DNA from: Forficula auricularia
Lineage: Eukaryota; Arthropoda; Insecta; Dermaptera; Forficulidae
Reading direction: 5' to 3'
Length of the DNA stretch: 64,000 nucleotides
Assembly: GCA_024734495.1 (NCBI GenBank)
Contig: JALMQS010000841.1
Location: forward strand, 1,374,749 to 1,438,748
Position numbers and translations under genes: made by a program. How positions within the stretch are numbered: the first letter of the stretch is position 1; every line of letters begins with the position of its first letter. This document shows positions 10,988 to 22,266 of the stretch, in pieces. The notes beneath the pieces were generated by a model, which worked only from the letters and a program-made list of their open reading frames with translations, was not told where the DNA came from and did not search any database.

Positions 10988-11382
10988 TTCTTAGAAAATC
11001 ATAAGATGGTGTCATCAATTAAATCCAATGGAATGGAATATTTTTAATTATATGTCAGAAGGGTTGTTTTTCACCTCTTCGGGAATCGAACCCGAGTGTC
11101 AATAACAGTAAAATAACAAGAAATTATATGGCATGGGTATATTTTTAAATTAAGAATCACTGGATTGCGAAATTTTACAAATTAAGATAACATTCTTTGA
11201 GTAAAATATTTAACGCGTTTACATATGTCAGAGAGGTTCGCACTTCACAGGTGGGCCAGATGGCCCGGATTGCTGTTAGTGGCTCTCGGATTCAATTCAA
11301 GAGGGGGTAAAAAACAACCCCTCTGACATATAATTAAAAATATTCCATTCTATCGGACACCATCTTATGATTTTCTAAGAAA
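10988..11382. mobile_element. palindromic element with tRNA-like arms, long copy
   Basis: Arms 10988-11108 and about 11268-11382 are inverted repeats beginning TTCTTAGAAAATCATAAGAT. Each arm contains a tRNA-like segment with a Pol III box B-like site (complement of GGGTTCGATTCCCG on the left, a decayed form on the right). Just inside the right arm is GGTGGGCCAGATGGCCCGGA, the same box A-like context as the copies near 31150. It interrupts a dispersed repeat whose uninterrupted copy is at 23822-24125. Confidence 0.75.
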
Positions 11383-11424
11383 ATTGGAATCTATTACGAT
11401 CGGCAAATTGAAATCTTTCATAAA

Positions 11425-11665
11425 GAAAAAATTAAATTTTACTCGCAAATAAGGGTTGAATAATGTATTAAGAGACTAAATATTTTCAAAGTCCTTTATA
11501 TGAATATTTCACATAAGAATATTAGCAATAAAAAGAGCAATACTTTAGTTTGGATAAATGTTAACGGGAACGCCTGTATGGTATAATACAACTATTATAG
11601 CAGAGCTATCTGGTTGCATATGTCATAGGCGCATATAGGGAATGTCACTCATTTATAAATTGTTT
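11425..11665. repeat. dispersed repeat, right part (pair of 23877-24125)
   Basis: Shares long blocks with 23877-24125, including TATAATACAACTATTATAGC, GGTTGCATA and CATAGGCGCAT. The left part of the same repeat lies at 10925-10987, before the palindromic element. Confidence 0.75.
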
Positions 11666-11846
11666 TTATGTAATGTCATCATAAAAATTATATTTTAAAA
11701 TTTTGATTAATCATTCTTTGATTTTTTTTCATTTGCAATATTCAATTAACAGAATGTAAAACTAAAGATTTGAGCATCTTTTTTTTGAAAATAGTTGGAA
11801 TGTTTTCAAAAAATCAGCTCGGGTTGAAAACTAATGTAAATAAAGA

Positions 11847-11982
11847 GTAGAAATATTTTTATATTGTGATATGAGATGGGTCTCGAGGGTTGAGCTGACT
11901 GCCCGGAAAGCATGTTAGTTCTCAGGTTCTCTCCTGGGGGGATGAATACCCTCTCACATCACAATATAAAAATATTTCTACT
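11847..11982. mobile_element. tRNA-like core framed by perfect 25 bp inverted repeats
   Basis: Arms 11847-11871 and 11958-11982 (AGTAGAAATATTTTTATATT... and complement). The core has TTGAGCTGACTGCCCGGAAAGC and TCTCAGGTTCTCTCC, which align with the tRNA-like segment of the 31150 copy (TGAGCCAGATGGCCCGGATTGC, CTCGGGTTCGATTCCC). The arms are unrelated to those of that family. Confidence 0.65.
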
Positions 11983-12478
11983 AAAATCCTAGATTTTGTC
12001 CTAAAAATTAAATTCTTTCTCTTTTAAAAGAACGTAATTAATAAAAATAAATAAATAAATAATAAATAGAGCCAATATTTCTTTCTTTACAGAGCTGTGA
12101 CATGAGAATGAAAGGGATATTTCTCATTAGCCAAATTTGAGATGAATGGTAGCTTTTGTTATAATGTATTATCTCTGATTAATGAATGAATGCCTGCACA
12201 TAAAACTTTTAGTAAATTTTAAAAAAATAAGCTGACGTGTTCTGATGTGGCCATCCTCTTGACTTTACCATACAACCTGGCACCTAAAATTATTTATAAT
12301 CATGTAGGGGGGGGGGGTTAGTTTTTGCATTTTTATACTTCTGGGGTCCCAATGATTATGTATACAAAATTTGGTTGAGTTTGGTAAATGGCCAAGATTT
12401 TTATTTTTGACCCTACGCCCCCCCCAATTTTGGGCGGTTAGTTTTTGCATTTTTAGACTTCTGGGGTCTCGCTGATTA

Positions 12479-13277
12479 TCTAAGTTTATGTTCTTCCTAG
12501 TGAAAAATCTCTTTTTAAAAAAGAATTGTTTTTCCACCTAGGAACAACATATTTGTTCAGCGGTAGAGCGGAGTTGAAGGAAATGTCTGGATAGCAAGTT
12601 ATTTTAATTTAATTTAGACTTTTGGAGACAATTGGATTGGAGACGATTATTTGGTCGAATTCAATTCTTTTTTAAATGTTTATTTTATTTAAAGTTTCTT
12701 TGTTCGAAATACACATATAATGTTTATACGAGGAACACAAGTGTTTATAATTTTTGTTATCCACTGAATGAAAGTAAAGTCAATAATGCAATTTGGTGGT
12801 TACCGGTATGTGTCCGAAAATTTAATATAATTACCGGGAAGTGCACGGGAATCGATAGTGATGTAGATCCGTACAGATTAACTGTTTGTGCTGGGTGCAA
12901 TAGGACTGGCCCAGATCGATTATGAATTTGGGAGGGTACATGTGGAAGACTTCAATTGGACTTGTGTCCGTAATTTAAAGGTGTTAGATTACTTGGAGAG
13001 AATAGGGGTTGATCCCAAGAGAGTTGAAGACTGTAGAGAGAGAGTAGACCTGTACCTGTTGCCGAACAGGGTGCGACTTGATTAGAGCCTCGCAGATGAG
13101 GTCTTTTATATTATTTTATAATGCTGACTCTATACTAAATGGTAGGCCCGCGGGGAGATGAAAAACCATCGCGGCAGCGTGAGAAAATCTCAGGCTTTAT
13201 AATTCCGTTGAATCAGCAAAAGTATGGTTAGCTCGAGGGGGAATGCTATGGAAATACGGGAGCGTGAGAAAGTTAAC
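12479..13277 (+). other. 800 bp unrelated insert inside R1
   Basis: In the 62 kb copy of R1 the sequence CTGATTATGTATACAAAA is continuous. Here CTGATTAT at 12478 is followed by unrelated sequence until GTATACAAAA at 13278. The insert holds a broken coding-like stretch (12632-13085) and GC-richer sequence than its surroundings. No terminal repeats or clear target duplication were found. Confidence 0.6.
12632..13085 (+). pseudogene. unrecognised coding-like stretch with a frame break
   Basis: Frame 12632-12925 (97 residues) gives a cysteine- and aromatic-containing sequence through PYRLTVCAGCNRTG. From about 12888 another frame continues to 13085 with DYEFGRVHVEDFNWTCVRN and YLERIGVDPKRVEDCRERVD. 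Amino-acid composition in the second half is balanced, unlike the A/T-driven frames around it, which suggests former coding. One frame change near 12890 would join the two. No family recognised. Confidence 0.3.
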
Positions 13278-13850
13278 TTGTATACAAAATTTGGTTGAGT
13301 TTGGTAAATGGCCAAGATTTTCATTTTTTGACCCCCCCCCCTTTGGGCGGTTAGTTTTTGCATTTTTAGACTTCTGGGGTCCCACCGATTATGTATACAA
13401 AATTTGGTTGAGTTTGCTCAAATGGCCTAGATTTTTAATTTTTAGCCCCCTCCACCACCCTTAATTTTGGGTCGATATGCACCAAAATCTAATCAGCTCT
13501 TAATCTCAATGGACCAAAACTACGTGTGAAATTTGGTTTCGATATTCACACTCTAGTTTTTGAGCTAGCTCATCCACAAAAATTTGGTAACGCACAGACT
13601 AGCTAACTAACTAACTAACAAACAGACAGACTAACAGGCATTTTGACAAAACAAATATTATCTCAAAAAATATAAATTTTTCGATGTTCACTTATTAGGG
13701 CTATTTTGTAGAGCGAAATATCATGGTTTCGCTCAATTTTTTTAATTCAAATATTTTCAGTCGTTTTTGAGATATTTCTAAAAAAAAGAAGGAAAACCCC
13801 TTTTTTTCATGCACGATTACAATACTTGACCATATCATGGTAAAGTAAAA

Positions 13851-14239
13851 ATTAAGAGATTGAGAAAATAGAAAAAAATCACTTGTGATCCTTAATACGT
13901 ACTCCAAATTTTCGTTTTTGACCAGACCATTGAGATCTAAGATGCCCCTTGAATTTGTTATAAGAAAATAAAAAAACGAAAAACAAAATAAATTAAAAAG
14001 ATTTTTAAAAAAAACAAAAAACAAATTAAATAAAATGATATTTCTTGATCTGTCTTTATTTGTGGTATTATTTCATGTGATTCTTGGTATTTCAAATGTT
14101 GGTGGAGAATCGATCACTATGATCAGGATAGTCTTCCTGATTTTATACTTAAAGAATTACAATTAAAACAAAATGTGTGCATGGGAATAATCTTGAAATG
14201 TAATAGATACACCAGTTATGATTATGATCTTTAAATAAG
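13851..14239. other. AT-rich sequence between R1 and a LINE
   Basis: No recognised feature. The LINE of 14240-15190 may begin earlier in decayed form. Confidence 0.35.
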
Positions 14240-15190
14240 GGACAATTTAGCACCAAAATATTTACTAGAAAAATTAAAACATACAAATGTAGGGGGTTGT
14301 TATGATTTGAGAAGTGGAGAAAATTTCAAAATTGATGTTTGCAGGAAAATTAAAAAATTTGAAACTTTATTCTACAGGGGTTTGTCGGAATACAATAAAG
14401 TGCCAATAAAGAATGCCACGGGAATTCATGAATTCAAGAAACGATTATTAAAATTTGTAATTTCGAAGGGATGATCTTCTTATGATATCTCCACCGAAAT
14501 GATAATGGTAAGTTGTGGTTTCTGTTGTTTGCTGTATTATTATTATAATGTTTGTATAGGGTGGGCCATTTATCTTTTGGAATTTGAATCAGCTATAAAA
14601 AAAACAATTAATAGTTTTTAAAAATTATAAGTTTATTAGAAATATTGGACATTTTCATCTATGAATGAAACACAAAAATCATTATTCGATTTCCAAAAAC
14701 AGTGGGCAAAAGATCGATTGTTACGTTGGCTGTGTGGCAAGGGGCCCCGTCCTGTTGAAACCAAATGTCACCCATATCATCCTTTTCAATTTTTGGAAAC
14801 AAAAATGTTGTTTTTCATTCTTAAATGAAAATGTCCAATCTTTTTAGTAAACTTATAATTTTGAAAAAATATCCATTAGTTTTTTTTATAGCCGATTCAA
14901 ATTCCAAACGTTAGATGGCCCACCCTATATTTTATATTATTATAATATTATTGTTATAATATTTGTATTGTATGGTATAGTATTTTAGGTCTATTATTGT
15001 TATAATATTTGTATTCTATTGTATTATTGTGTACATTATTATTGTAATGTTTTGTATTGTATTATATTGTTTCATTACTTTTATGATTGTATATTATAAT
15101 TGTATTGAATATTATTATTGTATATGTATAGCTGAAAAATAGCTAATAAAGAAATTATTATTATTAATATTATTATTATTATTGATTTGC
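14240..15190 (+). pseudogene. 5'-truncated non-LTR retrotransposon 3' region, interrupted by a MITE
   Basis: From about 14275 to the TGA at 14474 one frame reads GGCYDLRSGENFKIDVCRKI, then LFYRGLSEYNKVP and FKKRLLKFVISKG. This is the usual C-terminal pattern of CR1/jockey-like LINE proteins (Y.G...WN.LP, then FK..L). The 3' untranslated region follows. It is split by the element 14559-14925 and ends with AGCTGAAAAATAGCTAATAA (small hairpin AGCT/AGCT) and an (ATT)n tail to about 15190. No ATG is needed because the copy is truncated at the 5' side. Confidence 0.65.
14559..14925 (-). mobile_element. Tc1/mariner-superfamily MITE with a leftover transposase fragment
   Basis: Inverted repeats of about 100 bp, starting GGGTGGGCCA, with TA on both sides (14557-14558 and 14926-14927). 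The centre, read on the minus strand (14771 to 14688), encodes DIWFQQDGAPCHTANVTIDL. This is the motif around the second catalytic Asp of Tc1/mariner-type DDE transposases. Everything else of the gene is lost, so this is a deletion derivative moved by an enzyme encoded elsewhere. It sits in the 3' untranslated region of a LINE and is younger than it. Confidence 0.85.
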
Positions 15191-15439
15191 CATCACGATA
15201 TAGGGGTATGCCGATTAGAATGGATTTGAGAAAAATCAGGTAAGATATTGTGAAAATGTGTGCAAACCCTAATTCATTACATGATAGTTTTTTTTCACTA
15301 TGTATTTTTTTACTTTTGATTTTTGTCCATAATAATATTATAAAAAAAAATTTAAATACCTTTTTGTGAAAGACAAAGAATGATTTTTTAAAATCTCTAT
15401 TGGTTCTCCTTTTCCAACATCATATCCATCAGGTTTTTC
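15191..15439. other. AT-rich sequence without recognised feature
   Basis: A short open stretch before a GTAAGAT at 15241 looks exon-like but is unsupported. Confidence 0.3.
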
Positions 15440-15615
15440 TATTCCAGATCATTATTTCTTTCATCATTCCCGAGTTTTTTACCTGTCCATCCTTTTCTCG
15501 GTCTGGTGGATATCGGTAATCCTTTCTCCACTGTCCGTCCACCTTCACTATAACTCTATCCTCCGGGTTTCTAGAAACGAGTCCCGCCCAGTGAAGCCAC
15601 CTAACTTTAATCAGA
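15440..15615 (-). pseudogene. decayed LINE C-terminal fragment
   Basis: The minus strand reads IKVRWLHWAGLVSRNPEDRV and then WRKDYRYPPDREKGW before stops. It resembles the LRW.GHV.RM..DR ... GRP..RW tail common to LINE reverse transcriptases. Decay is heavy. Confidence 0.45.
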
Positions 15616-16010
15616 TGAGATCCATGACAGCTTTATATAGCTAGAAGCTCTTCTTCGCACATGTCCAGAGAGAGTCCAGAGGGATTATTCGCTCAAGGAC
15701 CATAGGACCAAGGATTGAGTATTTTAAAGCCGGGAGACGTTCCAGGTCTCATGTCTCTACATGATTATTCAGTAAACTTGTTAAGCTTGGTGTTCGGATT
15801 GCTTAATAACATTTTTTGAAATAGCTACATTGTTTCACATCATGTTTTTGGATAATATGTTGGTTACATAAATGTAGTGTATTTTTATTTTATGTTGTTT
15901 GTAGTTACTCTTAAAATAAAAAATATAATTTTGAAAAATGTGACTTTTATAAAAAAATTCTAATGAATAAATTTTGGGAAAAAAACGAAAACTTTTTAAA
16001 GACTCGGTAC
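15616..16010. other. non-coding sequence without recognised feature
   Basis: Ends with a copy of the dispersed motif AAACTTTTTAAAGACTCGGT at 15987-16006, next to the poly-T of the following LINE end. Confidence 0.35.
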
Positions 16011-16215
16011 TTTTTTTTTTTTTTTTTTTTTTTTAATGATATTGATGAGAGAAGGAGATACACCAGAAGGTGGATCCCCTAAAGGCCTGTATGGGCTGGC
16101 CCCTCAATCGTGAAAAGAACAGAGCAGAAGGAAAAGAAGCCGGGATCACGAGCCAATCTCAGAAACTTAGATACAATTCAATATCCAATTTACCAAGGTT
16201 TTAGGGGCTTCGAGC
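16011..16215 (-). repeat. LINE 3' end, 5'-truncated
   Basis: On the minus strand the 3' untranslated region ends in CAATATCATTAAAA and a poly-A of about 24. It aligns by eye with the ends at 30337 and 27065 (CACG..., GGGG/GGTCC block, then a stem-loop ACC-TTCT-GGT). The stem at 16054-16079 has different bases but keeps pairing. Confidence 0.6.
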
Positions 16216-16415
16216 AGTGGTAAATTCTCCGCGCGATAAATTCGGTTAAATTTATCTCCCACTTACACTAAGTGCTGTAACTAGCCTTTTTAAAGGGCCA
16301 TGTTTAAGATGTTAAGGGCCCTATATTTTATTTTATTTTATTAAACAAAACAATGATGTGTTTTTGTAAGAACTTAATTTTATTATTAATAGTATTCAGC
16401 AATTTAATTTCTTAT

Positions 16416-16557
16416 ACCAGGGGACCCGGGTTCGAATCCGACTCGAGGCATCCAGCTAAAATCTGACCCCGGGGGTAGAGACAAATTTTAAAAATATAAC
16501 TAGTATCGTAATTAGGCTTATGGCTAGAAAGGCCGAAAAGCCAAAAAAAAAAAAAAA
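16416..16557 (+). repeat. tRNA-derived SINE (family 1), 5'-truncated
   Basis: Nearly identical to 1206-1344: box B GGTTCGAATCC, the same body and a 15-A tail. It starts at the same point in the head as that copy, so both may derive from one truncated source. Confidence 0.8.
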
Positions 16558-16639
16558 TCATTTTTTTCTTAATATCTTTTAAGAAATATTATATTTTCAA
16601 AATATCTGTGAATTGGTTACTTACTATAGCTCAAAAATC

Positions 16640-16980
16640 AATTCGATCAGTGGACCCTCAGAAGGCTCAAAATGCAAAAACCAACCTCCCAAAGGGGGTG
16701 TAGGTGAAAAAAATGAAAATCTAGGCCCTTGGACCAAACTCAACCAGAAGTGTATGGTAAAGTCAAGTGGATGGCCACATCAGAACGTGTCAGTTTATTT
16801 ATATNNNNNNNNNNNNNNNNNNNNNNNNNNNNNNNNNNNNNNNNNNNNNNNNNNNNNNNNNNNNNNNNNNNNNNNNNNNNNNNNNNNNNNNNNNNNNNNN
16901 NNNNGATGGTAAAGTCAAGTGGATGGCCACATCAGAACGTGTCAGTTTATTTATATTAAGATTAAGAACTGATTATATTT
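16640..16980 (-). repeat. R1 repeat fragment flanking an assembly gap
   Basis: Minus-strand R1 sequence (CAAAAACCAACCTCCCAAAG; GGTAAAGTCAAGTGGATGGC; CCACATCAGAACGTGTCAG). The terminal block occurs both before (16753-16804) and after (16905-16957) the gap. Confidence 0.75.
16805..16904. other. assembly gap of exactly 100 N
   Basis: A run of 100 N, typical of an unknown-size placeholder. The same ~50 bp sequence stands on both sides, so copies may be collapsed or the join wrong. Open frames that run through it are meaningless. Confidence 0.99.
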
Positions 16981-17250
16981 GATAGAAATCGAACCCAAGA
17001 TTTGGCGAGGGGGGGGGGGATAACTAAAAAATTAGAGCAAAAAAGTAAGAAAGCTGAAATTTAATATGAAAGGATCCTATATTTAAAAAGAGATGCGACT
17101 ATTTCTTCAGGGTCTGGAAAACGAGATTATAAGCTCTCCAAAGAGAGAAAGTATAAATTATTTTTAAATTGAAAGGTTTTATTAGTCACAAACTAATAAA
17201 AGACAATAATTTCAGTTAATTATTATTATTTATTTTATTGATTCACCAAA

Positions 17251-17286
17251 TAGTTTCGGTCACCACTGGTTGACCATCTTCAGTAG
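17251..17286 (-). ncRNA. hammerhead-like core motif
   Basis: The minus strand has CTGAAGA, then a 5 bp stem GGTCA/TGACC with an 8-base loop, then CGAAAC. This has the layout of a hammerhead ribozyme core (CUGANGA - stem II - GAAA), with one unpaired base before the stem. Stems I and III were not identified. Similar cores are at 40483, 40784, 42222 and 60583. Confidence 0.3.
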
Positions 17287-17521
17287 TACTAAAAAATAGA
17301 AAAATGAAACATTTCATGCATTTTTTTAAAGAATTACATAATACCACAAATATAAAAGTTTGAATTTATACATACAATTTTGGTCAAGATCTGGAGTATT
17401 CGAAGAATCTTATAACAAAGTATAAATTTATTATATATTTTATTTAATTTTAATATACGAAGGGAATTGAATTAAACCTGATAAGATATCACTTAGTTTA
17501 ATCTAAAAGTTATGTTATAAG

Positions 17522-18575
17522 TAGAGACCGGATTCCTATGCAATTCCATATTTTGTTTGCAGCCACATACGACCCAAGGGATCAATTATCTATCCGAATC
17601 ATGCATCTAGGATACTGTGGGCTAAATTTTATACTGCATATTTTTGCATATTTGAGGAATATTGCATAAAATTGCATATTTGAAGGATTTTTTGTTAAAT
17701 AGTGCCTATTTCGCGCCAAATACAGATTTTTTAAAAGTAAATTTTCGGAGAAAGAATGAAAAAAATGAAAATATATATATATATATATATAAAGTTCCTT
17801 TAAATTTTTCCCATTACATCTGAAGAGGATGTGAAACGCTCCCTTTTCATCATATAAATCAATTTTAAGTGAGAGTAGACATAATAACCTGAAGATAATT
17901 TAGAAAAATACTTGTAAACATAAATTATTCACAATTACAATCAACTTGTAATTATTTTTAAGATCCTTTGTTAATTATTATTATTATTTTTTAATGACCT
18001 TCGGTAACTATAGCAATTTTGGCCATTGAGTGTTCGTGTGTGTGTGTGTGTGTGAAAGTGTGTCTAAATTAGTGTAGTGATCAGATTATAGCCGGACAAA
18101 TATTTACATTATTTTATTAGTTTATGCATACGTCAATAGAAAAAGCTTGTTAATATACAAAAAATAAAATCAACAAAATACAATCATGTCTACTAAATAA
18201 AAATACCCCCCCCCCCCGTATTTTTGATCACATTTTTTGAAACATTATTATATTTATTATGTTGATTTTATTCAAGTTCACCTATTACTTTTTTGAGCTT
18301 AAAGATTTTTTAATATTTTAAATATAATGAGAATTTTGTGAAATTTTTTACAATAATAAAAAAATACATATTTGACACTTGGTGTCTATAGCTTACTTTG
18401 TCATTTTATTTATTTAATAGCACTTCTTCAAATATATGGTCTTTTTGTCTTCACTTTTAATTTTAAGTGAATAAAAAAAATTATTTTGCCATCTTTTGCT
18501 GCATATTACTTGCATATTTCAGCATTTATAACTGCATATTTTGGCAGTTTTTACTGCATAAAAATCCGGTCTCTA
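17522..18575. mobile_element. hAT-like non-autonomous element
   Basis: Inverted ends TAGAGACCGGATT are flanked by a perfect 8 bp target duplication GTTATAAG (17514-17521, 18576-18583). Subterminal zones on both sides hold several copies of TGCATATTT, as expected for transposase binding near hAT ends. The interior has an (AT)n run (17772-17791), a (GT)n run (18035-18055) and a poly-C run (18207-18217). No transposase frame. Confidence 0.85.
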
Positions 18576-18583
18576 GTTATAAG

Positions 18584-19696
18584 ACATTAAAAAGATAAGA
18601 CTTTAACTTTTACTATTTGTATGTTTATGTAAAACTATTAAAAAATGTATTTATTGGATTTCCTATGAGTCTATGACATAATATAGGTATATTTCTTTAT
18701 TTTGAATTATTAATGAAACAGTTTTAAAAATTTACCTATAATGGATTTCTAGAAATTCTCTAGTATAATTGCTAATAAATCGTTCCTGGCGTTGTCTGAT
18801 AACCTCAAGCTATATCCGTGACAGTGAGTGAGGATTACATGTGTCGATGGATCCCTTTAGAACTCTTTGGTGTATTTGAAGGGGATGTAATCAACTCAGC
18901 TGCTGCTAAATTGCTTGTTTTCTACTACCTTATATATATTTTTTTCATTTTCCTTCATTTCGACCCTCGCGTATGTTTTTCTGGAATGTATTCAAGTGTG
19001 TAATGGTATTTGTAAATATTTTTTGTAAAAGAATATTGAAAAGACAAGATGCAATTTCTTTCTTTCTTTCTTTCTTTTATCGAGTCTGATGACAAAAAAC
19101 TTCTCCCTTTTCCATTTGATTGATTACTTTTTTTTTATTAACTAGAGATTAAAATTTTTTACTTTACTATTCGTAGAATACTTAGTGGAGTATTAAGACG
19201 GGGAAAAAATTGAGTTTTTGTTTATTTTTCAAAATATCTCGCAAACGGCTAAAATTAACTTATTTGACATTTTTAAATAGTGCTAAAGCGTATAAAAAAA
19301 GACTGCTTATAGTCAACAATGAAAAAGTAATATTTTTGAAGATTTTAATTATTTTTTCAAATTGTTTAACAGTGAGTATGCGAGGGAGTAATACGCATTC
19401 TGTAATGAGAATTTATTCCTTAATGGGTATCAACTTATAAGGTATTTTTAAGGCAGTATTCTAATCATTCAGGAAACACAAAAATAATGTTGTTGATCAC
19501 TTTTCTATAATACTTAAAAACGGCAAAAAACTTAAACGAAATCAAAGCTTAAATTTTTAGAAAAAATATTTAAATGTATTAAACATATAAAATTTGATAT
19601 TTTAAGAAAAATTAATTAATTAAACTTTTGGGCACCAGGAGAAATTTTCTACGACTTTATATTCTTGAGTTTTCGTGAGAATCGTAATCCTAACTT
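18584..19696. other. AT-rich sequence without recognised feature
   Basis: Only short open frames (for example 18818-19003, 19210-19440) with no family resemblance. A (TTTC)n run lies near 19060-19080. Confidence 0.35.
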
Positions 19697-20470
19697 TTTT
19701 TTTATAATGCAATCGTGTGCAAGCAGGGACGCACCAGTAAAGATGCGTCCCTATGGATCTCGAAAGTCTCTTGCATTACCGAAGAGAAGGAAAAGTTGAT
19801 TAAGTGAGAGGGTGGAGACATAAGTGTTTATGCACTCGGGTTTTGAAGGTTTAAGGATTATAGGTGCTGGGAAAGATGGAGGCTGGGAGAGAGTTCCAGT
19901 TACTTGAAGTCATGGGGATATACGTATTGGCGAATGAAGTGGTCTGGTACTTTTCTAATTTGACCGCGAAAGAGTGTTGGGAGTCGGCAAAACGCGTGCA
20001 AAGCATGCTTTGGGGGGAATTATTGATTTTATCTCATCAGAGCACCTGCCGTGATAGTATCTATAGAAAAGGGAAAGGGCAGAGACATTTCTTCGATGAG
20101 CCAGCTAGTCGAGGGAGTCGGTGAGGGTAGAATCGTCAATTAGCCTGACGGCTCGTTTCTGAATTGCATCCAGGGTAGCAAGAGAATATTTAGAAACTCC
20201 TCTCCATAGATGAGAGCCGTATTCTAGACAGGGGCGGATTTGGGCCTTGTAGATGGTGAGCAGATGTGGGGGCTTGAAAAATCGCTTGGACCTGAATAAG
20301 TAGCCAATCTTCCTTGCTGCAGATTTCGCCACAGAGAAGATGTGTTCATTCCAAGACAGGTCAGATGCGACAGAGACGCCCAACATGGATAGGCTGTCAC
20401 ACATTTTCAGGGTATTCGAATCGAAGTGAATATCAGGGAAATTTTTATTTTCGCGCCTAGAAATTAGACA
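19697..20470 (-). pseudogene. jockey/CR1-like LINE C-terminal fragment with stops and frameshifts
   Basis: Same family as 29496-30337. The open part (20404 to 20105) reads LGVSVASDLSWNEHI, YKAQIRPCLEYGSHLWRG, LDAIQKRAVRLIDDSTLTDS. After a stop, HRR/LFYRYYHGRCSDEIKSIIPP remains readable, followed by broken sequence and the 3' end with a strong stem-loop (19726-19751) and an A-run near 19696. This 3' untranslated region differs from the 30 kb copy, so it is another subfamily. Confidence 0.85.
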
Positions 20471-20744
20471 ACAGACAAAAAATAAATATCGACTAAATTA
20501 ATATCCAAAAATAGAACATTTTTATATTACTAATGGTAATAAATATTATTAAGTACGAGGGATGTAGTATTGAAATTATTTTAAAATTTTCATTTTTTTT
20601 TTTTTATTAAAAAAATATTATGCAAAATCGAGAAATATAATTTTTAAGCATCATGATTTTTTTTCATTCTGCCTCTTTTATTTGTAACACTCGATAATTA
20701 TTTAATCAATTTTTTTGAGGAATTTTTTTTTAATACATAAATAT

Positions 20745-21569
20745 CTGTGGATGGTGATGACTTTTCAACCAAGGGATGCTGTCGAAAAAAATACCCTTAA
20801 TTTTTTGAAATTTTATTTTAATTTTCGCATTATTTTGCAAATTTCATCGAATACGACATCCTTTTTGATATTTTTCAAATTTAACATTATTTTTTAACCT
20901 AAAATAAAAACAATTCTGTTACCATCGACAGTGAAATCTTTTATTCAACTAATTTAACATTAGATTTTTTCAAAATATATTTTAGGAAATCCACCATCTT
21001 AAACAATGAATCAGCCTGTCCTATAAGAAAATCTTAAAATTCTCATATTACTATTGCTATAAGCAAGCTATGACTTGTCTATAACTCTATAGCACTCTTA
21101 GTTATTTACGATCTTATGTATTATTGAGAGTTCTGAGAAATGGATTAGTCCAAAGATTCTCGAATCATAATTATTTATTACTTTTTTGTTTTATTACTAT
21201 TTTAATAGTTTCTCAGCAGGAACAATTTTTATTCGACTAATACTCGTCTGGACTTGTCTTTGACATGATTGAACTGGAAGGTATACCAGCCAGGGACTTG
21301 AAACCTTCTATCAGCACCCTTTTCAAAAAAATCGTTAATTTTAATTGCCCCTTGAGCAACAATTTTATTTCAATTCGAACCAATATACTTACTTTTCAAA
21401 ACAAAAAATGTTTTTTATAGAAATATTTGAAATAACGGATAATAATTTTAAAATTTAAAGATCCTCCTGAAATTTTGAAGTCGAACTTATTTATTTATGA
21501 AAACACTCTAAATGTTTGAAATTTTAGGGATTCACATCATCCACAGCATCCATGGACCGCACGCCACTA
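20745..21569. mobile_element. hAT-like element of the CAGTGGCG family
   Basis: The left end CTGTGGATGGTGATGACTTT and right end (complement AGTGGCGTGCGGTCCATGGA) match the ends of the 32642-33852 element. Flanked by ATAAATAT/ATAAATAG (7 of 8). The right part (21276-21480) is the same sequence as 39420-39605. No transposase frame. Confidence 0.65.
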
Positions 21570-22266
21570 ATAAATAGATTTGTTGTGTAATAGAAATCTA
21601 ATTAAATAAAATCACAGTAAAAATACATTAAAATCTATTAAACAATATCTTTAAAAATGTTATTAAATTTATAACAATTATTATAATTTTTTAAACTAAT
21701 ATCTAGATTAATATTAATTAAAAAATAATTGGCCCTACCAAAAAAATTTACGTGTAGCTACAAACCTACATCTTTGGGGAGTTAATATATAGAAACTCAC
21801 AATTTTTGACTTAATCAAAATAAAATGAAAATTTTATGAAAGACTTGTAAATCATTCACTTAATAGTTTGAAAAATATTGAATACATTACCTCCATATTA
21901 ATATAAATTTGGTGATTGAAGGAAAAGATTGATTTCCAGTTGTTTTCCATCTAATCTGCTGAGTAGGTAGGTGGATAGTTTCCGCTTTAATGTATATTAT
22001 TATGTCTTCTTTTTACAATTTTTCTCTACACGCGACGCTTTTAGAGTAATTTGAGAGCTTAGGCTTTCTATTTTTCAATTTTCTAACACATTGAAGGGAA
22101 ACGAGTAGTGTAGGTGACACGGGGTGCTATAAATGAGAACGCATAATTTCAACAAGGGAAAAAATCAATGACTATTATAACTCAGTAAAAAAGTAATTGG
22201 ATTATAAAATTGTTTGGAGAAAGTAGGAGATTTATTTTCGTCTTTTGGAGATGCAGTTAAAGATAA
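21570..22266. other. AT-rich sequence without recognised feature
   Basis: Nothing beyond background up to the Helitron 5' end. Confidence 0.35.

Larger units (their letters stand above)
12228..13850 (+). repeat. tandem-unit repeat R1, interrupted copy
   Basis: Starts AAGCTGACGTGTTCTGATGT and TTGACTTTACCATACAACC and ends with ATGGTAAAGTAAAA, so the two ends carry inverted ACTTTACCATA. Inside are units of about 100 bp (GGTTAGTTTTTGCATTTTTA ... GGTTGAGTTTGGTAAATGG), a poly-G or C stretch, a CTAA-rich microsatellite (13595-13640) and an AT-rich 3' part. It is broken by an unrelated segment 12479-13277. Other copies: 16640-16980 (minus), 22620-22870 (minus), 33470-33745 and 62098-62955. Confidence 0.7.

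Noticed and set aside
14665..14847. Plus-strand frame in the Tc1/mariner MITE
   Set aside because: The recognisable transposase motif is on the opposite strand.
15191..15245. Possible host exon ending at GTAAGAT
   Set aside because: No acceptor, no continuation and no recognised protein.
16613..16982. Three open frames running through the N gap
   Set aside because: They exist only because N codons are read as open; the flanks are R1 repeat.
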